Shown one piece after another: positions 48,351 to 61,179 of a stretch of DNA of 64,000 nucleotides (position 1 is its first letter; every line of letters starts with the position of its first letter). The DNA is taken from contig OY365817.1 of the NCBI GenBank assembly GCA_959347315.1, positions 5,444,731-5,508,730 of the forward strand. Direction: 5' to 3'. Source of the DNA: Bimastos eiseni. Taxonomy: Eukaryota > Annelida > Clitellata > Crassiclitellata > Lumbricidae. The translations under genes were made by a program, and so were the position numbers. The notes beneath the pieces are model-generated. The model was not told the DNA's origin and ran no database searches. It saw nothing but the letters and a program-made list of their open reading frames with translations.

Positions 48351-50289
48351 CATCATCATGATCATTTCAAGTTCTTACTGCCAACCATTTGACATCAGTT
48401 TTGAATAAGTGATCTCAATTTTTCTTTGTCATTTTGCCAACTCCATTGCTTTCCTGACATCTAGTATAAGTTCTGTTATAAATTGAATTACATTTTCAAT
48501 CCAATTACTCAACTAGGCTGTTTTATTTTGATAATGGATATATGCTTTCTATGATTGGAGCAAAATTATTTTGAATAAGAGTCTCTGGTCTGCTACTCTT
48601 TAAGTTTTGATCCAGTAAATAAACTATTTGGATAGCTTGTGCTGCTATCCTCACAGATTCTCTCATCTATATCCTGTTGCAGAATGCCACAGACTCTTCA
48701 AACAAAGAAGTACTACTGTTTCTTCCAATTTGTTTGGACAGCAGAAACCCGATCCCTAGACAGCAGCTCAACAATTAAACTGCCAACCAAATGCAATCTT
48801 TAAACTCTTAGACAGACTGTAACTTCATCTCCATACTTCCGCTAAGCTGTTTATTTAGATTATTTGGTCTAATATTTGGTTTATCTGGATGTCTGTAACA
48901 CTTGCACAGGTCTTCTGGTTAAACATACGAATCCATTATTAATTATTATAATATCCTGCATTGATCATGGCTTCTGCAGTTGCTGGTCCTAAACCCAGGA
49001 AATCCAGCTTAAACCTGAATATTAGATGTACTTCCAAGTAAAACTGTAGTCCTAAACTTTCTTCTCTCAGTGGAAACCGATTACGCTTTCAGTTTCATCT
49101 GAAACGATTCATATTTGCTGCTGTAATAACAATAACCATCAATTTAAGTTGTAATCTTTTTCTGAGGTATATATTACTTTTTATGTTTTGCTAGAACTTT
49201 GCATATTTAGAAAAGAACTCTACATTACGTATAATTCTAATTCTGTTGCCTATCTAGATATATAGGATCCGCCCCTTGTGCAGAAACAGATGAGCAGAAA
49301 TATTGCATCAAGAAATAAAAAACTGAACATCAGATGTTGAAGAAAACGTGGCAAAGGCTCTGCTACAAAGGCAGAAGTAACGAACAAGAGATTAGATGAG
49401 AATATAAGACAGTCAGTGGATTTAGTTTCACAGATCATGTTAAACATCATTATTATCTATTAGATGCAATGATGTCCGAATGATGATCATCTCAGTTTCT
49501 CTTCCACTCAGAAGAACACATCTGCTGCATCTCTGCCATCAGCAAAGCCACAATTAAACAAGAACATGAATCATCATCAGCGCTCATTCTGCTGTCTATT
49601 GCTCTCTCTCTCTCTCTTTCTCTCTCTGTCTCTCTCTCTGTCTCACACACACACGCACGCACAACCAGATTTCCACTGAGGTAAGACTGTAGCTGGAAGC
49701 AGACGTGAAAGGAGAAGGAAGAGGATGACAAGGCTGAAATGGAGAAAGACCACATGGAAGAGGACAAAGGTAGTGGATAGCAGATCAAGAAGTAAATGCT
49801 CTTCTAAATGTGGAAGAGCATTGGAGGAAGCAGAAGATCAGAGGAAGGGTGGATAGAAGTACTTTGAAAATCCAATTTAACAGAGGTATTATTTTATACG
49901 AAAGTGTCTACTATACAATTATATCATGAAGAAGATGCAAATATAGAGAATATGAAAATAATGAAACACATCACAATCAGAAATAAAACCATGGATCAGT
50001 AAGTAAGTGAATATTCCACAACATAACCACAGTATTACCAGTGTACACACAATTTACTCTTCACTATTCTTCCACACTGAATTTTCTGAATCAATAGGAA
50101 ATCATTTTCTTAGTTGTCAGTTCTTCAACATCTACACAATACAATCTAACTCTGAAATTGACATTCTCACAAAGTTCAGAACTGTGCACATGACCATATG
50201 AAGAACATCGAACATCGACGGTGCTTGTTCAAGGTCCTCACAGGCTCACACAGCGACCGTCTGAGTTGAGGCTTGAACCCATGTCCTCT
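48351..50289. other. Unique non-coding stretch
   Basis: No gene recognised. TC and AC tracts at 49600-49660. Confidence 0.4.
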
Positions 50290-50523
50290 ATGTCACAAGT
50301 GACCATGTCCCATAGCCCATGTCGCACAATCTCTGTCACACATTCGATGTCGCACAATTCATGTCCCACGATCCATGTCCCACAATCCATGTCCCACAAT
50401 TCATGTCGCACAATCCATGTCCCACAATCCATGTCGCACACTCCATGTCGCACAATCCATGTCCCACAATCCATGTCCCACAATCCATGTCCCACAATCC
50501 ATGTCACACAATCCATGTCCAAT
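50290..50523. repeat. 14-bp minisatellite (cacaatccatgtcc)
   Basis: About 16 units of 14 bp with gtccca/gtcgca/gtcaca variants. Frames of about 100 codons on both strands are repeat artefacts. Confidence 0.93.
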
Positions 50524-53500
50524 GGTGCCAAGAACATAATGTCACTTGGAGTTTCAATGAACAGAAAAACCTTCTGTCTGTGTCAAGCATCAAAGTTTCA
50601 GAAGTTAGATGAAAGGGTCTTTGAGAGAGTTTCTCAGAGATGAAAATGATGAAGCTCTCATCTATTCACACCGCAGTCACACATTCTTCAACAAATCAGA
50701 GCACAAGCTGAAATAAATGCTCCAAATAAAATGCAAAGCTACATTTGCTGTCTGTAACGAAAGGCAAAACTCAAATCCATCAATTGCTGGATTAATTAAT
50801 AATTACTGAAGATGAGAGCAGACATTTATTAAGTTAATCATTAATAGTCATAGAAAAGAGTCTGCTTAGTCATGATGATGACCCTTAGGACAATCAAAGT
50901 AGCAAGGTATGTGTGCATTCATCGTCTGCTGAGCTACTGCTATTAGTGCTGCTGCTGCTGCTGCCGTGTCAACAGATGCTGAACGGATGAGACCATAACA
51001 GAAGCAATGACAACGATTGTCGTCGTCACTCAGAAAAAAGAACCAAAGCAAATAGCAAAGTGAATAGGACAAGTAAAACACTTGTATTAGATGATAACAT
51101 TGTACAGAATGTCAACAATTACTTTTGTCAGAGTCTTTCTCAAGGAAGCAACACTCTGAATGACCTAGTAGTCAAAGATCAAAAGCAAAACTCATTTAGA
51201 AGGATAGACACTTACCTCCAATCACAGGCAACCAGAACAAATAAATGGACATAAACAGAGGTGCTGAAAAAGGTAATTAAAATATGGCCCAGGAACCCAT
51301 TCCCATTTTCAGTGGGTATCTAAGTACCCATCACGATGACATTTCAAAAGAAACATCACCCTCCATCACATGTGCATCAGATGGACAAATTAATCACGAT
51401 TATAGTTATTAGCCAAGACAAATTAAGCCGAATAATTCTTGAGCAGTGTCTGTGCTTGATACCTGATGGATTTTCGTTTCTATCAGATATAGTCGTCACC
51501 GTGGTTTCCGGTCAAACAAATCTACCTCCTGGACAAGTCCCTTGCCTATGGATATGGGGTGGGAGACTGGGAGTCGTTTTGGGCGATCCTGCCAAATCCA
51601 TGTCCCATGTTTGGAGGCCTGGATGAACCACATGATCATACCCACGGGAGGACTCAACAAATGCAACATTCGAGGTAGGATCCATGGCCTACTCGAATCA
51701 CTGAGTGGCTGGTGAACATTTCTATTGGGATTTCAGTGTAAGAGAGAATTACTTCATTCTCGGTAAGTTCATTATGGGTTTCACTTGTAAAATTTATAAT
51801 CACACTTTCATTTAACTTTGCTAAATTCTATTTCAAATGCTAAATTACTTTTATATTTCTATTGGGATATTTTACTTTCAGAGCAATTAAAATAAACTCT
51901 TGAGCTAGTCTCGTAAACATTTCATACTGAGATAGAATAGCATCATTCAAAGACTCTAAAGACACAGCAAATGTGCTAAGTGACATGAACGCAAAATTGA
52001 CAATGCTTCGAATGTATAGAATATTATCCACTTATATAGAACCTGTATATCTGACATCTGGAGAAACTGTAGAAACAGAACAGAAAAGAGTCAAATTAAA
52101 CCTTAAGCTTTACAAACATTTCTGCTGGGAGCTCTAAGAAGACGTCCTGAAAAGATGTCAGCAAACAATACTGAAAAGGTGAAAAGAAATTCTTGCTCAT
52201 ATCACATAAAACTCTTGTTATGCTCAGTGGGGGTGTATTTTTTTCTTCTTCACATAAAACTGATGCATTGTGCATCAAACCAGTCATAAAGTTGATATAT
52301 TGAGAGGAAAACAATTTCAAAAAGGATTCGCTTTGGGACAGTAGTTGGAGCCATACAATATCTTAAACCAAGGAGGGCAACATTGTTCCTCCCTCTAAAA
52401 AACTGCTGCCATTGATCAGGAGGGATAAACAAGGACAGAGACGAGGCAGAGAAGTCTCAGAGAAGTGTCATTCTAGACATTGAGTGACACTGGGAAGGAT
52501 GGATGTGAATGACAGTCAGTCCAGTCAATCTAAATGCTGTGGACGCTGGTGCCCCATCGTCATGGTGCGGACCCTGCTGCCACATCGTCCACAAGTGCAC
52601 AAATGACAATTTTTGTGCAAGGATGACAGATGCCTTGAGCAGTTGCCCCAATGCTGCTGCTGTGGGCAGCGGCAGCAGACGACAACCTGTCGTCTGTCTC
52701 CCTCTGTCGACAGACAGCCAGGCCATCATCATCATCAGCTTCACTATAAGGACCATAATGCCCAACCGCATGGCGCCACATAATGAGACAAAAGACAGAT
52801 CAATAACAGCCACACATCCACACATCCACACAGCTCACATGTCCACCGTCCGTCGCCCACGCATGCATTTCTACATTGAGAATGATTTAGCACAGTCACA
52901 ACTGAAGACAACACAACAATGACCTATGACCTACACAGGATCTTACAATGAAACTGCACATGCATGTGAAGAGATGAAGAACAGAGGGATGGGGTTCTAC
53001 ACCCACCAGCCCATATAGGCATAGACTCAGCCTTCCGCTCCCTAGGTGTGACAGAGGTGATGGTATAATGAGCAGCAGAACAGATCGACACCCTACTGGC
53101 TGCCAAACAGTTCAACCACTCTTGTTGTTTAACCTACTATCATATGCTCTATTATGTAATCATAAGTACTGCTGTCTGTCTGTCTGTCAGTATATGAATT
53201 AAAAGAAACGAACCTATTAATTAGACAACTGAGCACATTGAAAAGCCTTACACACAGGAGGATAAATGATATGAGTCATTAGGACCAACAGCAGGACCAG
53301 ACACATGGCGATCGATCAGTGGACTCTGCTTATTCGTCCAGCCTAATAAATCATCTTGTATGGAGCACATGGTATCAATACAAACCAGAAAGATGCAATC
53401 TTAATTGGATGAGACACGGACATTTGTCTCTTTATCTGTCACAGAATTCCACAATATTTAACAACAGTAAAGAAAAGGGCTACACTCCAAGCATTCCTCA

Positions 53501-53633
53501 CAGTCCAAATATCATCATTTATTACTTTCTAACTTCTATAGTGCCCATGTCAAATGCCCAAGACATCAACCATTGAAGCACCAAAACCAAGTTATAATAG
53601 GTCAGTGTTTGTTACACCAGTCCACTAAGACAA
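50524..53633. other. Unique stretch, no supported gene
   Basis: Several frames of 60-140 codons (51336-51626; 52509-52922; 52831-52457 on the minus strand) show no recognisable family and lack supporting splice structure. (TGC)n at 50940-50963 and (CTGT)n at 53172-53190. Confidence 0.35.
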
Positions 53634-53766
53634 AGAGGAGGAGGAGGAGGAGGAGGAGGAGGAGGAGGAGGAGGAGGAGGAGGAGGAGGAGGAGGAGGAG
53701 GAGGAGGAGGAGGAGGAGGAGGAGAAGGAGGAGGAGGAGGAGGAGGAGGAGGAGGAGGAGGAGGAG
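53634..53766. repeat. (GGA)n microsatellite, ~132 bp
   Basis: Nearly perfect AGG/GGA trinucleotide with one GAA interruption near 53724. It gives homopolymeric Arg, Leu and Pro frames. Confidence 0.98.
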
Positions 53767-54243
53767 CAATTTGAAAAAGGTCATTCTTAAGTTCAGAATG
53801 AAATAACATAATCACCAGATACAGGGAGAGAGCTGACACAGGGTCCAGCAGCTGAACAAATAAACCAGGTCCTTCCCCATCATCACCATCATCATCATCA
53901 CCATCTCAACATCAGTTGGACAATATCCCTGGAAAGAGGTCATCATAAAAATGAGCACAAGCACTTCATGTCATCCAGATTTGCAGAAGTAGAACCAATC
54001 AGTGGCTGATGCAATAAAAAATCAGCATCTGAGTCTCCTGATTATGAGCCTATGTTGGGCCAACAGAAAATTCATGTTAAAATCTGATAAGGGCCTACAA
54101 TTAACAGCATTTTACAACTTTTAATACAAACTTTAAACATAAACACAAGCAGTGGCACAAATTCAAATTTTGGGACCTCAGCAGATTATTCCAATAGTAG
54201 AAGTGTGTACTCTGTCAGATCCTAATCTCTCTTTTTTCTTCCT
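53767..54243. other. Unique non-coding stretch
   Basis: (CAT)n at 53878-53905; nothing else recognised. Confidence 0.35.
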
Positions 54244-54543
54244 TCAGATGTGTGCCGATGATGAGGTTTTTACATAATGGCTCCATTTCTGTCTGTCTCT
54301 GATTGCATCCAGGGCTGTTCTCATGTCCATGTTATTTTCTTCAAGATCTTGTCTCACATTTTCCATCCATGTCTTTGTCTGTCTTCCTCCACTCAGGGTC
54401 CCTGGTAGTGCCCCACTTGCTAAAATCTCAACTCTTTCCACAGAAGGCCAGTGCAAGAAGCAATGACTTGCAATTTGGGAAACTTCATCAAAATCAAGGC
54501 CAATCAATGACTTATGAAGCAATTGTAACTTGTACAAATGCAT
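54244..54543 (-). pseudogene. Non-LTR retrotransposon C-terminal tail fragment
   Basis: A 99-codon minus-strand frame. Its second half reads GALPGTLSGGRQTKTWMENV, then RQDLEENN and AIRDRQKWSHYV. The GGRQxKTWMxNV ... RDRxxW order is the signature tail of RTE/L1-like reverse transcriptases, comparable to GRPRKKWTDEI in the 5.3-kb element. No RT domain is adjacent, so it is an isolated fragment. Confidence 0.75.
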
Positions 54544-54999
54544 CTTTTGTGTCAGTCAAGACAACTGGAAACTAGAACACTAGCGAATGGACTACAGAGG
54601 TGCATAAGCTCTTCTAGGCGCTGCACGCGTGTATCGAGACACCTAAGACAGTGTGCATTTTAAGTAACTCACGTTATGTCTTAGTCTTGTATTGTCTTGC
54701 AAGTGAAAATGAATGGATCGCCTAGTGGCTTGAGAAAGACAAATTGGAATTAATTGACACGATGAGTCACTACCAGTGACACCCAACATATATCCCAGTG
54801 AAGGAAGGAGGGAGTTGAGCCAATCGACCCAGTGCAGCTGCTGGCAGTATAGGAGGATTTTCACAAAGGAGGGATTCCAGCCTATCAAATGACATCCAAA
54901 TCAGCCAAACAGCTAATAGTAATTGTAGATTGTAATTGTAATTGTAATTCAAAAGAAATCCAAATGTCAGCATCAATTAATAGTTCAGACTATTGTTGT
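54544..54999. other. Unique non-coding stretch
   Basis: Short (TTGTAA)n at 54918-54945; nothing else recognised. Confidence 0.3.
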
Positions 55000-55598
55000 C
55001 AGGCAAGGCAATCAATGTACGCCTTGCATATAATGGCGCATGGCCTCTCAGGACTATTGCTTTTTGACGTGGTGCGTTCGACTACAGTGGCCCGCATGCT
55101 GTATGCGGCCCCGGCCTGGTGGGGGTACGTGGGACAGCAGGAACATGCCCAGGTACAGTCAGTGATGAATAGACTGATTCGCCAATGCTATCTACCAGAT
55201 GATGTTCCTCCTTTCGAACATTTGATCCGGTTGGCCGATACGAGTCTATTCAAAGCAATACTGGAGAACCCAGGTCATGTACAGCACCGGTTCCTTCCTC
55301 CTATAAAGGCGACTTTCCACTCCCTACGTCTGCGCCCACATGACCGTGAAATCCCACAGGCAGGCAATCTAGAGCGAAACTCCTTTTTAATGAGAATGTT
55401 GTATTATTAAAATTAATGTATTTTAAAGAACATCTGCTAATCCCCACAACTGCATGTATGTTGCAGACAATCTAGAGTGGAAATTATTTTTCAAGTGTTT
55501 AATTAGAATGCTGTACTTTAAAATGTTTTGTACACCAGAGTGCAGATAAGCAGTTGGTTCAATAAAGAATATACTTACTTACTTACTTACTTACTTAA
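55000..55598 (+). pseudogene. CR1-like LINE 3' end with ACTT tail
   Basis: The plus-strand frame (open 54889-55410) carries MAHGLSGLLLFDVVRSTTVA, then RMLYAAPAWWGYV, NRLIRQCYLPDDVPPF, LADTSLFKAILENPGHVQHR and FLPP. These are the RT C-terminal blocks of CR1/jockey-like elements, where the AxPAWWG motif is diagnostic. The RT active site is missing (5' truncation). After the stop at 55410 an untranslated tail of about 150 bp ends in an (ACTT)n run at 55572-55598. This is the best-preserved LINE 3' end in the window. Confidence 0.88.
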
Positions 55599-55724
55599 CA
55601 ACATGTGAACTTCCCATGTTGACACTATGAACAATGCCCTTGATCCATTCTCCACCTCTAAATTGTCTCATTGGTCGCCCATTAATTGTCTCCAAGCAAG
55701 ACATCATTGACATCCTTCTATTAG

Positions 55725-57385
55725 ACCATCCCTCTTCCCTACCATCCCTCTTCCATACCATCCCTCTTCCATACCATCCCTCTTCCCTACCATCCCTCTT
55801 CCCTACCATCCCTCTTCCATACCATCCCTCTTCCCTACCATCCCTCTTCCATACCATCCCTCTTCCCTACCATCCCTCTTCCCTACCATCCCTCTTCCAT
55901 ACCATCCCTCTTTCCTACCATCCCTCTTCCATACCATCCCTCTTCCATACCATCCCTCTTCCATACCATCCCTCTTCCATACCATCCCTCTTCCCTACCA
56001 TCCCTCTTCCATACCATCCCTCTTCCATACCATCCCTCTTCCCTACCATCCCTCTTCCCTACCATCCCTCTTCCATACCATCCCTCTTCCATACCATCCC
56101 TCTTCCATACCATCCCTCTTCCATACCATCCCTCTTCCCTACCATCCCTCTTCCCTACCATCCCTCTTCCATACCATCCCTCTTCCCTACCATCCCTCTT
56201 CCCTACCATCCCTCTTCCATACCATCCCTCTTCCATACCATCCCTCTTCCCTACCATCCCTCTTCCCTACCATCCCTCTTCCATACCATCCCTCTTCCCT
56301 ACCATCCCTCTTCCCTACCATCCCTCTTCCCTACCATCCCTCTTCCATACCATCCCTCTTCCATACCATCCCTCTTCCATACCATCCCTCTTCCCTACCA
56401 TCCCTCTTCCATACCATCCCTCTTCCATACCATCCCTCTTCCCTACCATCCCTCTTCCCTACCATCCCTCTTCCCTACCATCCCTCTTCCATACCATCCC
56501 TCTTCCCTACCATCCCTCTTCCCTACCATCCCTCTTCCCTACCATCCCTCTTCCCTACCATCCCTCTTCCATACCATCCCTCTTCCATACCATCCCTCTT
56601 CCATACCATCCCTCTTCCCTACCATCCCTCTTCCATACCATCCCTCTTCCATACCATCCCTCTTCCCTACCATCCCTCTTCCCTACCATCCCTCTTCCCT
56701 ACCATCCCTCTTCCATACCATCCCTCTTCCCTACCATCCCTCTTCCCTACCATCCCTCTTCCATACCATCCCTCTTCCCTACCATCCCTCTTCCATACCA
56801 TCCCTCTTCCATACCATCCCTCTTCCCTACCATCCCTCTTCCATACCATCCCTCTTCCATACCATCCCTCTTCCCTACCATCCCTCTTCCCTACCATCCC
56901 TCTTCCATACCATCCCTCTTCCATACCATCCCTCTTCCCTACCATCCCTCTTCCATACCATCCCTCTTCCATACCATCCCTCTTCCCTACCATCCCTCTT
57001 CCATACCATCCCTCTTCCATACCATCCCTCTTCCCTACCATCCCTCTTCCCTACCATCCCTCTTACATACCATCCCTCTTCCCTACCATTCCTCTTCCCT
57101 ACCATCCCTCTTCCATACCATCCCTCTTCCATACCATCCCTCTTCCATACCATCCCTCTTCCCTACCATCCCTCTTCCATACCATCCCTCTTCCCTACCA
57201 TCCCTCTTCCCTACCATCCCTCTTCCCTACCATCCCTCTTCCATACCATCCCTCTTCCATACCATTTCTCTTCCCTACCATCCCTCTTTCCTACCATCCC
57301 TCTTCCATACCATCCCTCTTCCATACCATTTCTCTTCCCTACCATCCCTCTTTCCTACCATCCCTCTTCCATACCATCCCTCTTC
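55725..57385. repeat. 16-bp minisatellite, ~104 units (accatccctcttccct/at)
   Basis: Units of exactly 16 bp of two main types, ending ccct or ccat at bases 13-16, with rare tttcct, ttctct and ttacat variants. No length drift is visible over 1.66 kb. The plus frame is open for 586 codons as a 16-residue repeat (PSSLPSLFHTIPLPYH type) and the minus frame gives WKRDG-type repeats; both are artefacts. Confidence 0.97.
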
Positions 57386-57870
57386 ACTCAATGATATCCT
57401 ATCCTGCAACCAATCCACCCTCACCAATCATTCTGATACTTGTTGTGTAGGGTTCATTACCAAACACAGCATTCACAGAAGTTCTTTGCTCATCTCTTTA
57501 TCTTATCACTTAATCTTATCACCCTACTCTACCAAATCCTCCTGCCACATCACTCTAATCCATTCCAAGCAACCATTCATCTTTAGTTCTCCAACAGATT
57601 CATACACCACAATTCATCTCAACTCTGAAACAATCGCCATCCTCAACTTCATAAATTCTCTATTCTGTAACCCATTGTGAATAATTGGTACACAACGCTG
57701 AGCTTTTAAATTTAAGCTGTATTTTAGAAATTCTCAAGTTTACAATATAAAAAGTGCAAATGATACAATAAAAATAAATACACATAATGGCCTCACTCTG
57801 CATAAAGATAGTGTGTGCAGATGTGCTCATTTGTGTGCATGTAGGTGTGTGCGTTTGACTGTTTGTTTAA

Positions 57871-57907
<37 letters not shown>

Positions 57908-58546
57908 CTTGCATGCGTGCGTACGTGCGTGTCACTGTAAATTATCATTTGCTCATTTGTGTAATTCAGTTCATTCACTTCATAAAGTCTCTCAACAGAA
58001 GCTACATGCATATGGGTTGAATGGTAGATGATAACCCATCAGGATATTAGTCAGAGCCAGCAGCAGCAGCAGCAGCAGTCACACAAAGGAGTCAGCAAAT
58101 AATGCATCCTCAGGTGCATCCTCGACTCATCCGGCATCCCTCACTGCACACCTGAGGCTGACCACCATCATCATCATTGATCAACATCTTCATCATCATC
58201 ATCACCACTAGAAAGGCTGTCACATTCATGTCAAATACAGATGACCAGTTAGTTATATTCAGAGAATATGGTTTTAATGCTGCTTAGTGCTAAGGACAAT
58301 CGTACTTATAGTAGTACATCCTGGGTTTAAGACACAGAAGAGGAAAGCAATCAGACTGTAGTAAGCCTATTTTCACCTGGACACTGATCAATAAATCACA
58401 CAGGTGACTGTGCTACCTCGTCAACGGCTGGATGTATAGACAGTGGATGGTCTCAAAACAGCTTGAGCTGCAGACCCTAGCCAAGCAGAAAGGTTTCATA
58501 CTCTCCTAGTTAACACCCCCAACAACACTTCCCACTTCTGCCACAT
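57386..58546. other. Non-coding stretch with simple repeats
   Basis: (GT)n with gcgtgcgtacgtgcg at 57868-57935, (CAG)n at 58058-58078, (CAT)n at 58165-58206. No gene recognised. Confidence 0.4.
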
Positions 58547-58696
58547 CAACAATAACCTAAGTTATGTAACTATTCTGCAAGAAAACATCATCTGCTCTTC
58601 GAGGGCCTCACCCTGGACAGACAACAATAACGTAAGTTATGTAACTATTCTGCAAGAAAACATCATCTGCTCTTCGAGGGCCTCACCCTGGACAGA
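58547..58696. repeat. 75-bp tandem duplication
   Basis: 58547-58621 and 58622-58696 are nearly identical (caacaataacctaagttatg against caacaataacgtaagttatg). Confidence 0.93.
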
Positions 58697-58968
58697 GAAA
58701 TTAAGGTTGGCAGACATGTACTCCTTTTTCTTTTTTACCTCTATCCTTTGTCCAACGGCCAAAGTTAAAAACCTGGAATGTATACTTGTCAAAGTATACT
58801 ATTATTTCATGGCAGTCTTTGATGACTGACATTGGATTTTGATGGCAATTATTCTTACCAAGTATGGGTATTTTGGGACCCTCTTTTATTGACATTTGGT
58901 AATCTGGTAGATGAAGAATGTCTCTTCTATACACACATCATTGGCAACAAGGATTTCACTACTTAGAT
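58697..58968. other. Unique stretch with partial dispersed repeat
   Basis: 58865-58920 (gggaccctcttttattgaca, then tggtaatctggtagatga) resembles 60130-60185. Confidence 0.45.
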
Positions 58969-59432
58969 CAGCGTTTCCCAATCTTTTTTGACCGCGGAAC
59001 CCTTTTGATCTTCAAAATGTTTAGCGGAATCCCATTCAAAACCATCATATTCTGTTGCAGGTACAACGTACGCTTGAGAATGCAGATAATAACAGGTGTA
59101 GGCCTAGATTAGGTTAAACCAGCGTTTCCCAATCTTTTTTGGCCGTGGAACCCCTTTTGGTCTTAAATTTTTGGCGCCCGCCCAAAATTAAACATATTCT
59201 GTGGTAGGTACAAATGCTTGGGAATGCAGACAATTATAGGTTTAGGCCTAAATTTGATTAATAATAGCACAAATATTCATGACAAGGACATAATGAATTC
59301 TCTTTCATATAAAGTTACACACAGATGTTAAGTAAAATCCTCCATTTGTTCACACTGAAGGTTTTTCGCGGAACCCTTGTCTTCATCTCACGGAACCCTA
59401 GGGTTCTGCGGAACCCAGTTTGGGAAACGCTG
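58969..59432. mobile_element. Non-autonomous hAT-like transposon with duplicated left end
   Basis: A 464-bp element with 13-bp terminal inverted repeats (cagcgtttcccaa ... ttgggaaacgctg). It is flanked by acttagat (58961-58968) and ccttagat (59433-59440), 7 of 8 identical. The left end occurs twice in tandem, starting at 58969 and again at 59120 (about 151 bp apart). Both are followed by tctttttt and a gtggaac/gcggaac phrase. Confidence 0.9.
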
Positions 59433-59440
59433 CCTTAGAT

Positions 59441-60109
59441 AAATACATAATCATTAATGAAGGAGATTCAATTGATTGCTTAAATAAATACTATGATGAT
59501 CCTTAGTAGAAAAAGCCTCAATTGATTTCCTAAGGCTTTGCAATGTGTCTTAGTTACTTCAGAGATCATCTGAATCACTCCGGTGTCCAGGGTAAAACAT
59601 TCAGTGCATTTTCTTTTGTGTTGCCTTCCAGCCATCTTTGTCTTCCTTAGGCAATCCATGCATCTGGGAACCATACATAAAGATAAGTCAATGCCCCTAA
59701 TGATAATAAGTGATAGCTATACCCCTCTTACAGTACTTCAGAGTGTTTCTGAAACTAAGGTTAAACCGCTGAAGCACATATCTTCACCTGGCAGAGGATG
59801 ATTAAACAGCAGATAAACTGACAGATCATTTTCGTTAAGGCAATCACAATTGATTGGCATGAAACGTTTGATAAAAGTTTCTTCCCCACAATTGATTGTC
59901 CAGTGCAGCACCAGTCAGAAGGTTGTTGATGCTGCATACAGACTGGTCAGACTGACCAGAATGCATGTGCTCTTACTGCAGCCTGAAGCCCAATGGACAA
60001 CGAAGAAGATTTCGAATGAACTATTGCAACACTATTCCAGCATTAACAGGATCATGCAGGACAACAGCCAGCACCCAATAATAAGTCAAGGAAACTCAGC
60101 TTTAACTAG
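59441..60109. other. Unique non-coding stretch
   Basis: No gene recognised; small frames on both strands at 59480-59801 have no domain. Confidence 0.3.
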
Positions 60110-60480
60110 TTAAAGTAAAAACATGGGTTTTTCGTGACCCTCCTTTATAGACTGTTGGCAATCTGGTAGAAGGAGCAATCGCTCCATTTCCATAAGAGAT
60201 TACATATCATTGATGATGAAAAGCGTCCGGAGTGGAGCTCGTCAAGGAGAACTCGTTCAAGTGATTCGACTATATTTAATGTTTGGGATTTTTTTCATTT
60301 TTTTCAATTCTTAAGTTTTGTTTGTACAACTTGATACATTGTATTGTCATGCAAGCGTTAAATCTGTGCGAAATTTCAGCTCTGTAGGTCGACGGGATCA
60401 TACCGAAAAAAGAGTTGAAAGAACTACGATGATCCGTCCATGACAAACTTAACAAAGTCAAGTTAAATAAAGAGAGTAAA
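60110..60480 (+). repeat. Dispersed repeat family, copy 2
   Basis: Starts gttaaagtaaaaacatgggt and ends agttaaataaagagagtaaac. Counterpart of 31079-31470 in the same orientation. Confidence 0.65.
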
Positions 60481-60799
60481 CAAAAATTGAGGTGATGAGG
60501 GCAGCAGATGACCAATCTCTTGTCTGCATGAGTTATAGAAACAAGATGATGACCTTAGATTATCTCAGATGACCTCTCATCACTTCAGATAAACTTTGAA
60601 GGTGTCAGATGACCCGAACCTGAACAAGGTCAACCAGAATGGGTTGCATGCAAAGGGTCAAGCAACACCCTTCAGCAATGGCTAATGGTCTCTGCAGAAC
60701 AAAGTGAGTGTTCATTATGGAGGACCTGCAAGGTTCAACAATCAACCTTTCTAAGTTTAGCTAAGTAGAGCAGTCACACATCTATGTCAATCAGCCCAG
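60481..60799. other. Unique non-coding stretch
   Basis: Nothing recognised. Confidence 0.3.
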
Positions 60800-61179
60800 T
60801 TCAATACTTCATCCTTCTCTTCTTTCCAGTTCAATACTTCATCCTTCTCTTCTTTCCAGTTCAATACTTCATCCTTCTCTTCTTTCCAGTTCAATACTTC
60901 ATCCTTCTCTTCTTTCCAGTTCAATACTTCATCCTTCTCTTCTTTCCAGTTCAATACTTCATCCTTCTCTTCTTTCCAGTTCAATACTTCATCCTTCTCT
61001 TCTTTCCAGTTCAATACTTCATCCTTCTCTTCTTTCCAGTTCAATACTTATCCTTCTCTTCTTTCCAGTTCAATACTTCATCCTTCTCTTCTTTCCAGTT
61101 CAATACTTATCCTTCTCTTCTTTCCAGTTCAATACTTCATCCTTCTCTTCTTTCCAGTTCAATACTTATCCTTCTCTTG
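60800..61179. repeat. 30-bp minisatellite, acceptor-like units
   Basis: Twelve full units (30 bp, two of them 29 bp) plus a partial one. Each unit starts ttcaatactt and ends ccttctcttctttccag. The 30-bp period is a multiple of three, so a 10-residue repeat (FPVQYFILLF) is open on the plus strand and NWKEEKDEVL on the minus strand. These are probably not genes. Confidence 0.96.

Noticed and set aside
51336..51626. 96-codon plus-strand frame
   Set aside because: Composition is ordinary but no domain or splice support was found.
52457..52922. Overlapping frames of 124 and 137 codons on both strands
   Set aside because: No recognised domain, no splice structure, and both strands are equally open.
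55634..57394. 586-codon PSSLPSLFHTIPLPYH repeat protein
   Set aside because: 16-bp repeat without stops in any frame; no gene signals around it.
58266..58330. Possible tRNA-like A and B boxes
   Set aside because: B-box-like gggtttaagac present but the cloverleaf cannot be formed convincingly.
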